NCBI GenBank assembly: GCA_031277805.1 | Contig: JAITLR010000019.1 | Span: 1 to 64,000 of the forward strand | Reading direction: 5' to 3' | Source: Comamonas sp. | GTDB lineage: Bacteria; Pseudomonadota; Gammaproteobacteria; Burkholderiales; Burkholderiaceae_C | DNA length: 64,000 nt | Part shown: in pieces, positions 47,362-55,043 of the stretch | How the letters are laid out: each line of letters starts with the position of its first letter | Position numbering within the stretch: position 1 is the first letter of the stretch | Position numbers and translations under genes: made by a program | The notes under the pieces: generated by a model | Told to the model about the DNA's origin: nothing | The model's input: only the letters and a program-made list of their open reading frames with translations | The model's database searches: none

Positions 47362-49868
47362 GTGCGCTGCTTTCCGTGGCCGTGCGTGCCTTGTGCGAGT
47401 TCACGGCACGCAGCGGCGATCTGGATCTGCGCTTTACACCTGCCCCCAGCGCGCTGGAAGGTGTGGAGGGCCATGCGGTCGTGCAGAAACGCCGGGAAAA
47501 ACGGCTGGGTGCAGGCTATGAGGCCGAGCTGGCGCTGAGCGGCGCTTTTGAAGACCTGCAGGTGCGTGGCCGTGCCGATGGCTTCGATGCAGCGCAGCAG
47601 CAACTGGAAGAGATCAAGACTTACCGAGGCACGCTGGAAGGCGTACGCCCTCACCATCGCGCCTTGCATTGGGCGCAGGCCAAGGTCTACGGCCATCTGC
47701 TGTGCCAGGCGCGAGGGCTGGAGCGCATCAAGGTGGCGCTGGTTTATTTTCATGTCGGCAGCCAGCAAGAGACCGTGCTGATCGAAGACTGCAGCGCAGC
47801 CGAGCTGCGGCAATTCTTCGAAACGCAATGTCGGTGCTATCTGGACTGGGCGCGCAGCGAGGCTGCTCACTGTCAGCAGCGCAACAAGGCGCTGGCAGCC
47901 TTGCAATTTCCCATGCCGACATTTCGCGCGGGGCAGCGCCAGCTGGCGGTGGCCGTGTATCGCACGGCGAGCCGCCCGGTCTCAGGTTCCTGCCTGATGA
48001 CCGAGGCGCCTACCGGCATCGGCAAAACACTGGGGACGGTGTTTCCCATGCTCAAGGCCATGGCTGCGGAGGGCCGGGCGGGGGCTGCGCAAGACCATGA
48101 AAAAATGAGCGGTATGCGCATGGTGGATAAGGCTTGTGGGCTGGAAAAGCTGTTTTTCCTCACCGCCAAAGGCACAGGCCATGGGCTGGCGCTGCATGCC
48201 TTGGATCAGATTCGGACCGCGCTGCAACAGCGGCAGCCTGCCGCAGACCTGCGCGTGCTGGATATGCAATCACGCGACAAGACCTGTGAGCACCCGGACA
48301 AGGCTTGTAATGGCGAGTCCTGCCCGCTGGCTCGTGGGTTTTTCGACCGTCTGCCTGCGGCGCGCCTGGAAGCCGTTGAGAGTATTCAAATCTGGGACGC
48401 TCCCCGGGTGCGAGCCGTTGCGCTGCAGCATGGCATCTGCCCCTATTACCTGTCGCAAGAGCTGGCGCGCTGGGCCGATGTGGTCGTGGCCGACTATCAC
48501 TATTACTACGATAGTGCGGCCATGCTGTATGCGCTGACGCAGCAGCAGGGCTGGCGTGTGGGAGTTCTGGTCGACGAAGCCCATAACCTGCTGGAACGTG
48601 CCCGCAACATGTACACAGCGCCACTGTCGCAGTGGGAGTTGATGACGGCTCGCCAGTCGGCATCCGGGCCGGTCAGGAAAGCGCTGGATGCCTTGCAGCG
48701 TCAATGGAATGCGTTGAACAAGACCTTGGCTGGAACGTCAGGTGACCCGCAGGAGAGCGGCGGCAGCCCAGTATTGGAGAACGGCAATCTGCCGTTGTTT
48801 GCAGGGGCGGGCAAGGAATCCAGATCCGCACCCGCCACACCTCCCACGCCTGCCCAGTCCTATCAAAGTCATGCTGCCATTCCATCCGCGTTGCTGGCCG
48901 CCGTGCAGCGCGCTATGGCCGCGATTGCCGATGTGCAGGCTGACCAGCCGCTGCCGCCCGGAGATGCTGTATTGACGTTTTACTGGGAGCTGTTGCACTT
49001 TCAGGCCCTGGCCGAGCAGTTCGGCCCGCATGCGCTGTTCGATATTGAGCTGGTTGCGCCTGCAAGAGCAAGCCGGGGGCGCGGGCCGGTCTCCACGCTG
49101 TGCATACGCAATGTCATACCGGCCTCCCATCTGCGGGCTCGCCATGCCGCGGCCCAGGCCACGGTGCTGTTTTCGGGCACGCTCAGTCCGCCGGCTTTTT
49201 ACCGCGATCTGCTGGGCCTGCCGCAAGATACGGCCTGGCTGGAGGTGGAGGCGCCCTTTGCGGCCCGGCAGCTGCAGGTGCGTATTGCCCGGCATATTTC
49301 CACCCGCTGGCGGGACCGCGAGGCTTCTTTGGTGCCCATAGCCGATCTGGTGGCAGCGCAGTTTGCACGCCGGCCTGGCAACTATCTGTGCTTTGTCAGC
49401 AGCTTCGACTATTTGCAACGCCTGGCATCTGCCTTGCAACGCCTTTATCCCCAATTGCCGCTGTGGCAGCAGGAGCGCGGCATGGACGAGGCCGGACGTG
49501 CTGTATTTCTGCAGCGTTTTACGGAGGGCGGGCAGGGCGTGGGCCTGGCGGTGCTGGGCGGCGCATTTTCCGAGGGTGTGGATCTGCCCGGCACGCGGCT
49601 GATCGGGGCATTTATCGCCACACTGGGACTGCCCCAGATCAACCCCGTCAACGAGGCCATGCAAGCGGCCATGGACGCGGTGATGGGTGCAGGTCTGGGC
49701 CACGACTACACCTATCTCTACCCCGGTCTGCGCAAGGTGGTGCAGGCTGCCGGCCGCGTGATTCGGACCGAGGATGACCAGGGCGTGGTGGTGCTGATGG
49801 ATGACCGCTTTCAGAGGCCGGATGTGCAGGCCCTGCTGCCGCGCTGGTGGCAAATCGACCAGCACTGA
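47358..49868 (+). CDS. XPD/DinG-type Fe-S helicase with N-terminal RecB/Cas4-like nuclease domain
   Basis: 836 residues. Helicase features are Walker A APTGIGKT (217-224), four cluster cysteines Cys310, Cys317, Cys322 and Cys361, DEAH at 406-409, the later SGTLSPPAFYRDLLG motif and a C-terminal QAAGRVIRTEDDQG. This is the XPD/FANCJ/DinG layout, a 5'-3' DNA helicase. The first 120 residues carry a PD-(D/E)XK pattern: His39, GRADGFD (Asp74), EEIK (Glu85, Lys87) and QAKVY (Gln107-Tyr111). A Ser/Pro-rich linker at about 455-510 lacks homology. Translationally coupled to the FAN1-like gene and hence SOS-controlled. Confidence 0.9.
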   Translation: MSALLSVAVRALCEFTARSGDLDLRFTPAPSALEGVEGHAVVQKRREKRLGAGYEAELALSGAFEDLQVRGRADGFDAAQQQLEEIKTYRGTLEGVRPHHRALHWAQAKVYGHLLCQARGLERIKVALVYFHVGSQQETVLIEDCSAAELRQFFETQCRCYLDWARSEAAHCQQRNKALAALQFPMPTFRAGQRQLAVAVYRTASRPVSGSCLMTEAPTGIGKTLGTVFPMLKAMAAEGRAGAAQDHEKMSGMRMVDKACGLEKLFFLTAKGTGHGLALHALDQIRTALQQRQPAADLRVLDMQSRDKTCEHPDKACNGESCPLARGFFDRLPAARLEAVESIQIWDAPRVRAVALQHGICPYYLSQELARWADVVVADYHYYYDSAAMLYALTQQQGWRVGVLVDEAHNLLERARNMYTAPLSQWELMTARQSASGPVRKALDALQRQWNALNKTLAGTSGDPQESGGSPVLENGNLPLFAGAGKESRSAPATPPTPAQSYQSHAAIPSALLAAVQRAMAAIADVQADQPLPPGDAVLTFYWELLHFQALAEQFGPHALFDIELVAPARASRGRGPVSTLCIRNVIPASHLRARHAAAQATVLFSGTLSPPAFYRDLLGLPQDTAWLEVEAPFAARQLQVRIARHISTRWRDREASLVPIADLVAAQFARRPGNYLCFVSSFDYLQRLASALQRLYPQLPLWQQERGMDEAGRAVFLQRFTEGGQGVGLAVLGGAFSEGVDLPGTRLIGAFIATLGLPQINPVNEAMQAAMDAVMGAGLGHDYTYLYPGLRKVVQAAGRVIRTEDDQGVVVLMDDRFQRPDVQALLPRWWQIDQH

Positions 49869-49988
49869 TGCTGCAGAAATAGGCTGTAAACGCGGGTTGG
49901 CCTGGAAACGCTCTCTCACATTTCGTTGGTGAATCTGACCAAATTCATCGGGATCCGCCTTGATACTTGAGGCAAAGGAGAAAAAGCC

Positions 49989-51119
49989 ATGAGTTCCAAC
50001 GATTTTCAAGACACCGCAGCACAGGATTTGGCCATTGCAGAACACGGCACTCTGGGTTGGGATGCGATGGATCAGGCGCTGGAAAAAGTCTATGGTAAGC
50101 AGCAACCCGCGCACTACGGCACGCTGATCAAATTCCGCATGGGAGGCGATGATCCGCTGGACGGCATCAGTGTCTATCGTAGCGAGCAGGGCCAGCCGCA
50201 CTGGCACTACGTCACCTATGGCTTCAGTGATCTCTATGGGGATCTGGACGACAGCCACGATGTGGCTCCCGACAAGCCCAGCGGCTATGGTTTCGAACTG
50301 ACCTTCAGGCTGGCTTGCAAAGGCGACGAGCAGCTGCCGCCCAACTGGCCGCTGCACTTTCTGCAGAACATTGCACGTTATGTCTTTCGCACGGGCAATG
50401 TGTTTGCGCCCGGTCACTGGATGACGGCCAACGGCCCGATCGCCGCAGATTCCGACACCTTGCTGACCGAGATGGGCTTTGTGCAGGACCCCGAACTGCC
50501 GCCCATTCACACACCTTTTGGTGACTTGATGTTTCTGCAACTGGTGGGCCTGACGGCCGACGAGCTGCGCGAAGTGCGGCGCTGGAATGTGCAAGGCGCA
50601 TTGCAGGCCATGGAGGCCCATATGCCGCTGTGGGTGGCTGATCTGGCGCGTCCCAGCCTGCACGATCTGCCCGATGTGCAGGCCGCCATCAATGCGGGTG
50701 CCGCCCGTGATGGCTCCAAGACCGGTGTGCTTTATAGCGACGTGCTGAGCTTTGAGTCGCGCAAGCGTCTGCTGCGCAGCCCGCAGAGCGTTGTGCGCCT
50801 GGGCTCTCTGGCTGTACGCGACCTCAAGGCCATGCTGCCCGCACGTCTTCCCCATGGCCGCAGCCTGATTCTGGCGGGCGACGGTGCCACGCTGGAGTTT
50901 GTGAGCTCCCGCGATGAACAGGCAGGGCAACTGGAAACGCTGGGTGCGTATGAGTTCAAGCTGGCCCTGAACGATGCCCAGTTGCAGTCCTGGCTGCAGA
51001 CCCTCAAGGCGCGTGAGGGTGAGTACACCGTGCCGGGGCTCGATGGCCTGGTCTGGCAGGTCAGGGCCAGCGTGATCACCGATAGCGACGGCCGTGTCAC
51101 GGGCAAATACGAAGAGTGA
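49989..51119 (+). CDS. Suppressor-of-fused (SUFU) domain protein
   Basis: 376 residues. SUFU-domain markers: GWDAMDQALEKVYGKQQPAH, DGISVYRSEQGQPHWHYVTY, GFSDLYGDL and the GYGFELTFRLACKGDEQLPP block. The C-terminal 170 residues include a second, less clear domain. Bacterial SUFU proteins are mostly uncharacterised, and many act as immunity proteins in toxin systems. No toxin is adjacent, so its role is unknown. AAAGGAG precedes the start. Monocistronic, closed by a dyad repeat at 51142. Confidence 0.9.
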   Translation: MSSNDFQDTAAQDLAIAEHGTLGWDAMDQALEKVYGKQQPAHYGTLIKFRMGGDDPLDGISVYRSEQGQPHWHYVTYGFSDLYGDLDDSHDVAPDKPSGYGFELTFRLACKGDEQLPPNWPLHFLQNIARYVFRTGNVFAPGHWMTANGPIAADSDTLLTEMGFVQDPELPPIHTPFGDLMFLQLVGLTADELREVRRWNVQGALQAMEAHMPLWVADLARPSLHDLPDVQAAINAGAARDGSKTGVLYSDVLSFESRKRLLRSPQSVVRLGSLAVRDLKAMLPARLPHGRSLILAGDGATLEFVSSRDEQAGQLETLGAYEFKLALNDAQLQSWLQTLKAREGEYTVPGLDGLVWQVRASVITDSDGRVTGKYEE

Positions 51120-51141
51120 TGGGCTGAAGTACTATGCTTTC

Positions 51142-51190
51142 AATAGCTGCTGACGCATTCTCTGCTTGTGTCAGCAGCAGTTTTCTTTGA
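51142..51190 (+). repeat. Comamonad-type dyad repeat, copy 8
   Basis: ATAGCTGCTGACGC, spacer, GTGTCAGCAGCAG, T-tract; GCTGCTGAC (51146-51154) pairs exactly with GTCAGCAGC (51170-51178). It lies between the convergent SUFU and TrmO genes and has terminator-like form. Confidence 0.7.
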
Positions 51191-51237
51191 AATCCTTTCG
51201 TGCCCGCGTGAAGATCGCAAATGTGTTTTGAAAGGAC

Positions 51238-51750
51238 TTACCGCATGCGGTCATCCGACAGCTTGCCCGGCAGCTGTGTCAATCCCTTGGCGAACCAGCC
51301 TATGCGCTCTGTCTCTCGCACATCCAGGCGGGGCACGTAGGGCTTGATATCTAGCACGGGCGTACCGTCCAGCATGTCATTGCCGCGAAACTCCAGCCGG
51401 CAGCCGTCCAGGCGCAGCAGTTCGATGATGGACAGCCCGATGCGATTGGGCCGCGCAGGTGCCCGCGTGGCAAACACGCCATGGCTGCTGTCGTCCATGA
51501 AGGGCGTGACCTCCAGCTTTTCTACGGCCTCATGCAGATGGGTGAGCACGATCAGGTACTGAAAATCCTCTACATCACGCAGGCCCGCAGCAAACGGGGC
51601 AAAGACCTCGATATGCCCGGTGTGCCCGTCAGCCGCTACCGTCTGTATGGGCATGCCCACCGTGCTTTTGAACGGACTGTGTACCAGGCCTATGGGGCGC
51701 ATGCCAATGCATGTGCCCGCGTCGTGAAGGTCGCGGGTGGGATCGCCCAT
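51238..51750 (-). CDS. trmO: TrmO/TsaA-family tRNA methyltransferase
   Basis: 170 residues. The N-terminal MRPIGLVHSPFKSTVGMPIQ, HLHEAVEKLEV, and the signature ARPNRIGLSIIELLRLDG with DGTPVLDIKPYVP define the TrmO (YaeB) family, which uses S-adenosylmethionine to N6-methylate t6A37 in threonine tRNA. The start could be ATG 51702 (MRPIGLVHS), which matches the family better than ATG 51750. It follows the molbindin gene by 6 b on the same strand. Confidence 0.88.
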   Translation of the reverse strand: MGDPTRDLHDAGTCIGMRPIGLVHSPFKSTVGMPIQTVAADGHTGHIEVFAPFAAGLRDVEDFQYLIVLTHLHEAVEKLEVTPFMDDSSHGVFATRAPARPNRIGLSIIELLRLDGCRLEFRGNDMLDGTPVLDIKPYVPRLDVRETERIGWFAKGLTQLPGKLSDDRMR

Positions 51751-51756
51751 TACCGA

Positions 51757-52185
51757 TTAGCCCGCCAGCACGGCCAGCACAACCTGCGAGGCCTTGAACA
51801 AGGCGGTGGCCGTCTGTCCTGTTGCCAGACCCAGGTGGGTAGCACTGTCGTTGGTGACCTGGGCCACGATCTGCATGCCCTGCGAATCAATGCACACCTC
51901 GGTATTGACGCTGCCTTTCTTGACCTTGCTGATCTGGCCCGTGATCTGGTTGCGTGCCGAAAAGCGCACGCCTTCGGCTTCGGTCACCACGATGACCGAG
52001 GGTGCCTTGATCATGGCAATCACGCGGCTGTCGGGCTTGAGGCCCAGACTGACGGCACTGCCGTGGGTAATGGTGGCCACCAATTCGACACCTTGCTCGG
52101 TGCAGATCTGCACCTCGTCGGTAACGACGCCGTGGCTGATGTGAGAGACGGTGCCTGAAAACTGGTTGCGTGCGCTGCTTTGCAT
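51757..52185 (-). CDS. Molybdenum-pterin binding protein with two Mop/TOBE domains
   Basis: 142 residues. Two tandem Mop repeats: SARNQFSGTVSHISHGVVTD near the start and SARNQITGQISKVKKGSVNT at about residue 76, each with VxLGLxxG-type ends. Di-Mop molbindins store or buffer molybdate or molybdopterin in the cytoplasm. TAGGAG precedes ATG 52185; the longer reading to 52893 overlaps the divergent GNAT gene and is not real. A ModE-like half-site lies upstream. Confidence 0.93.
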   Translation of the reverse strand: MQSSARNQFSGTVSHISHGVVTDEVQICTEQGVELVATITHGSAVSLGLKPDSRVIAMIKAPSVIVVTEAEGVRFSARNQITGQISKVKKGSVNTEVCIDSQGMQIVAQVTNDSATHLGLATGQTATALFKASQVVLAVLAG

Positions 52186-52241
52186 GATGACTCCTAAAAA
52201 AACAAACTTATAGCATTCTGCGCAGTGCAGGTAATCGTCAT

Positions 52242-52265
52242 CGTGGATATGGAGGCTATATAGCG
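52242..52265. promoter_or_regulatory. Possible ModE operator upstream of the molbindin gene
   Basis: TATATAGCG (52257-52265) equals a ModE half-site (reverse CGCTATATA). The facing half CGTGGATAT (52242-52250), at a 6-b spacing, is degenerate. Fits molybdate-responsive control of the molbindin gene. Confidence 0.4.
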
Positions 52266-52329
52266 GCGCTGATAATCGCCGCACGCCATACTGGCGCCCC
52301 ACTAGGAAGCATGGGCAGGAACCACAGAG

Positions 52330-52863
52330 ATGAGTGATTTGAAGATTGTGCAGTGCACGCATGAGCGCCATGCCGCAGCGATTCTGGAGATATTCAACGA
52401 CGCCATCGTCAACTCCACCGCGCTCTACGACTACCAGCCGCGCACGGCACAGAACATGGTGACCTGGTTTGAGGCCAAGCGAGCAGGCAGCTGGCCGGTG
52501 ATCGGCATCGAAGATGCCCAGGGCCAATTGCTGGGCTTTTGCAGCTGGGGCAGCTTTCGCGCCTATCCAGCCTACAAGTACACGGTCGAGCATTCGGTTT
52601 ATGTGCACCCAGGACATCGCGGACATGGTCTGGGCCTGAAGCTCATGCAACTGCTGATTGCCGAGGCCCGTCGCCGCGGTGATGTGCATGCCATCATCGG
52701 CGCCATCGATGCGGCCAACGAGGGCAGCATTGCGCTGCATAAGCGCCTGGGTTTCGAACATGTGGGCCAGCTGCCTCAGGTAGGCTTCAAATTTGGCCGC
52801 TGGCTGGACCTTGCGTTCTATCAGCTCACGCTGGAAACACCGCTGAATCCGGTGGATGGTTGA
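52330..52863 (+). CDS. GNAT N-acetyltransferase (phosphinothricin acetyltransferase-like)
   Basis: 177 residues. GNAT fold with acetyl-CoA loop HSVYVHPGHRGHGLGLKLMQ and C-terminal ALHKRLGFEHVGQLPQVGFK, plus FNDAIVNSTALYDYQPRT near the N-terminus. This branch includes Pat/Bar-like enzymes and acetylates small amines; the substrate here is unknown. Divergent from the molbindin gene. AGGAA precedes the start. Confidence 0.92.
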   Translation: MSDLKIVQCTHERHAAAILEIFNDAIVNSTALYDYQPRTAQNMVTWFEAKRAGSWPVIGIEDAQGQLLGFCSWGSFRAYPAYKYTVEHSVYVHPGHRGHGLGLKLMQLLIAEARRRGDVHAIIGAIDAANEGSIALHKRLGFEHVGQLPQVGFKFGRWLDLAFYQLTLETPLNPVDG

Positions 52864-52999
52864 GGCCTTGCAGCGCTTTTTCAGTTGAAACATTCTGCAG
52901 CCAGATAAATCTGCGCCGCTCTTGTCATCTCCTCAGGCGCCCGCACGTTAAGGACTGGCTGATGGTTTTTCAGCCCATGCCTGATAAGGAGTGTCTGCC

Positions 53000-53287
53000 A
53001 TGTGGAAGCTGGGGCGTTTGCTGACGATGTTTCGCAAGGAGTTGCTGCTTGCCTGGGCGGTGCTGCGTGACCCGCGTGCGCCCAAGGCCGCCAAGCTGGC
53101 GACCGTGCTGGCGGCGCTCTATGTAGTCAGCCCGATTGATTTCATCCCCGACACCATTCCCGTTCTGGGCTGGCTGGACGACGGCCTGATCGGCTATCTG
53201 CTGCTGCAACTGGCGTTTAAATTCCTGCCCGAAGAGCTGCTGAACTCGCTGCGCAGCCGCGTGGGCGGCAAAGCCGGTGTGCGCTGA
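53000..53287 (+). CDS. DUF1232 (YkvA-like) membrane protein
   Basis: 95 residues. The family hallmark is AALYVVSPIDFIPDTIPVLG, within a short hydrophobic region giving one or two membrane helices, then a positively charged tail. Function unknown across the family. The ATG at 53000 follows AAGGAG by 8 b; GTG 52991 is unlikely. Monocistronic. Confidence 0.9.
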   Translation: MWKLGRLLTMFRKELLLAWAVLRDPRAPKAAKLATVLAALYVVSPIDFIPDTIPVLGWLDDGLIGYLLLQLAFKFLPEELLNSLRSRVGGKAGVR

Positions 53288-53300
53288 AAATTCATTGAAG

Positions 53301-53345
53301 ACATAGCGTCCAGCGCTTGTGCATCAAGCGCTGGAGGCTTTTTCA
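53301..53345 (+). repeat. Comamonad-type dyad repeat, copy 9
   Basis: ACATAGCGTCCAGCGCTTG, TGCAT, CAAGCGCTGGAGGC, TTTTT. CCAGCGCTTG (53310-53319) and CAAGCGCTGG (53325-53334) pair perfectly, followed by a T-tract: effectively an intrinsic terminator between the convergent DUF1232 and crotonase genes. Confidence 0.85.
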
Positions 53346-54260
53346 TGCCTGGGATTTCAGGCTTGCAATCTGCGCTTCCAGCCGCTCGATCTCGCGGCGC
53401 GCTTCGTCGCCCTCGGGAATGTTGCGGCCCGAGTCGCGCCACTGCACGGCTGCCTTGAAACCCTCGGCCTGGGCATAACGGCGAAACCACATGCCCTCGG
53501 GGTTGTGGCGGGTGATGCCGTCAAACACCGTGGCCAGCATCTGGCCTTGCTCCAGGCCCATGGTCAGCATGGTCTGGTTGACGACCAGCTTGTGCATGGC
53601 CAGGTGGCCGCGCGGCACGCCGGCGATGCGGTTGGCCAGCCTCATGGTGGCGGCTTCCAGCTCGGACGCATCCACGGCCTCGTTGGCCAGCCCCCATTCG
53701 GCGGCCTGTTTGCCGCTGATCACATCGCCGGTGAACATCATCTGCTTGGCGCGCATAGGCCCCAGGCGTTGCGTCCACATTGCCGTGGTCGGGCAGCCCC
53801 AGACGCGCGTGGGCATATAGCCGATGCGGGCGTCGTTGGCCATGATGAGCAGATCGCAGCACAGTGCGATATCGCTGCCGCCGGCCACGGCCGCACCATG
53901 CACCTTGGCAAGCGTGGGCTTGCTGCTGCGCCACAGGCTCATGAAGTCCTCGGTATTTCGTTTCATGAAGGCGTAATCGTCCATGGGGTCCCAGGGCGCT
54001 TTTTCCTGCTGGCAGGGATGCTCGATTTCCTGCTCGGCGGTCTCTGCGAGGTCATAGCCGCCGCAAAAGCCCTTGCCCGCACCTTCGACCACGATGACAT
54101 GAATTTCGGGGTTGTCCTGGGCCCATTCCACGGCCTGGCGAATTTCACGCGGCGTCTGGTTGTTGATCGCATTCAGGCGCTCCGGCCGGTTGAGCAGCAG
54201 GCGCGCAATGCGTGGGTTGCTGGCGTCCGGCGTGATCGACAAAGTGCTGTAGCTGGGCAT
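53343..54260 (-). CDS. Enoyl-CoA hydratase/isomerase (crotonase) family protein
   Basis: 305 residues. Crotonase fold with [19 protein letters not shown], oxyanion segment [13 protein letters not shown] and [20 protein letters not shown]. The C-terminal end is long with a Glu-rich helix. An insertion of about 30 residues after GGYDL ([20 protein letters not shown]) is larger than in simple enoyl-CoA hydratases. The acyl-CoA substrate is unknown. AGGAG precedes ATG 54260. It is divergent from a TetR gene across a large dyad; an acyl-CoA ligase lies beyond, suggesting a small carboxylic-acid catabolic locus. Confidence 0.9.
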   Translation of the reverse strand: MPSYSTLSITPDASNPRIARLLLNRPERLNAINNQTPREIRQAVEWAQDNPEIHVIVVEGAGKGFCGGYDLAETAEQEIEHPCQQEKAPWDPMDDYAFMKRNTEDFMSLWRSSKPTLAKVHGAAVAGGSDIALCCDLLIMANDARIGYMPTRVWGCPTTAMWTQRLGPMRAKQMMFTGDVISGKQAAEWGLANEAVDASELEAATMRLANRIAGVPRGHLAMHKLVVNQTMLTMGLEQGQMLATVFDGITRHNPEGMWFRRYAQAEGFKAAVQWRDSGRNIPEGDEARREIERLEAQIASLKSQA

Positions 54261-54307
54261 TTCAAGTCTCCTGGTTGATTGGGATAGTGATCTGATAACA
54301 AAGCATT

Positions 54308-54367
54308 TTTGACAGTCAGTGTTGACTCTATTTGCATTTGTTTCTACAGTCAATGCAGACTGTCAAA
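54308..54367. promoter_or_regulatory. Extended dyad operator between crotonase and TetR genes
   Basis: TTTGACAGTC (54308-54317) exactly mirrors GACTGTCAAA (54358-54367), and inner TTGACT (54322-54327) mirrors AGTCAA (54348-54353). The 60-b region probably holds two copies of a TetR site controlling both divergent promoters. Confidence 0.65.
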
Positions 54368-54379
54368 TCGGAGATAGGC

Positions 54380-55012
54380 ATGGCTGGCAACACAGGAGCG
54401 GCTGAGAACAGCAGCTTGCGTGAACAACAAAAACAGGCGACACGGGCGCGCATTCTGGGCAGCGCCATGGCCTGCCTGATGGATCTGGGTGTGGCGCGCA
54501 CCACCACGCTGGAGGTGCAGCGCCGAGCCGGCGTCAGCCGCGGCGCTCTGCTGCACCACTTCCCCACCCATGCCGAGCTGCTGTGCGCCGTGGTCGATGC
54601 CATCGTGGTGCGCAATGAGGAAGCCGTGCTCAAACGCCTGCGCCGCAAGGCCAGGCACAGCGACCCGGTGGAGCATGCGATTCACACATTGGTCGACAGC
54701 ATGAGAGAGCCGTCCTTCCTGGCCGAGCTGGAGCTATGGGTGGTGGCACGCACCGATACCGAACTGCGCGAAGCCCTGGTGTCTGCCGAACGCAAGGCCC
54801 TGCGCGACAGGCTGCGTGTGCTCGATGAAATCTTTGCGCCGCTCAAGGCCTTTCCTGCCTATGAGCTGGTGGTCAGCACCAGTACCGAGTTTGTACGCGG
54901 CCTGGCCGTGTCGGGCATTTTGCGCAGCAACCCGCAGTCGCTGGCGGCGCTGAGCCAGCAATGGATATGGGCTGTCAAGCAACTGCTGCCGCTGCAGCCA
55001 CCCGGTCACTGA
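54380..55012 (+). CDS. TetR-family transcriptional regulator
   Basis: 210 residues. HTH about residues 20-65 (LEVQRRAGVSRGALLHHFPT). The ligand domain is typical of acyl-CoA-responsive TetR proteins, with a LAELELWVVARTDTELREAL helix. It lies between the crotonase gene (divergent) and an acyl-CoA ligase 31 b downstream, so it probably represses both. ATG 54380 follows GGAG; upstream codons fall in the operator. Confidence 0.92.
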   Translation: MAGNTGAAENSSLREQQKQATRARILGSAMACLMDLGVARTTTLEVQRRAGVSRGALLHHFPTHAELLCAVVDAIVVRNEEAVLKRLRRKARHSDPVEHAIHTLVDSMREPSFLAELELWVVARTDTELREALVSAERKALRDRLRVLDEIFAPLKAFPAYELVVSTSTEFVRGLAVSGILRSNPQSLAALSQQWIWAVKQLLPLQPPGH

Positions 55013-55043
55013 CTTTTCTCAACACCACCACAAGGAGACTTCC

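Noticed and set aside
48738..50930. Minus-strand open frame of 730 codons across the helicase and SUFU genes
   Set aside because: Crosses two real genes on the other strand, with no ribosome site or domain.
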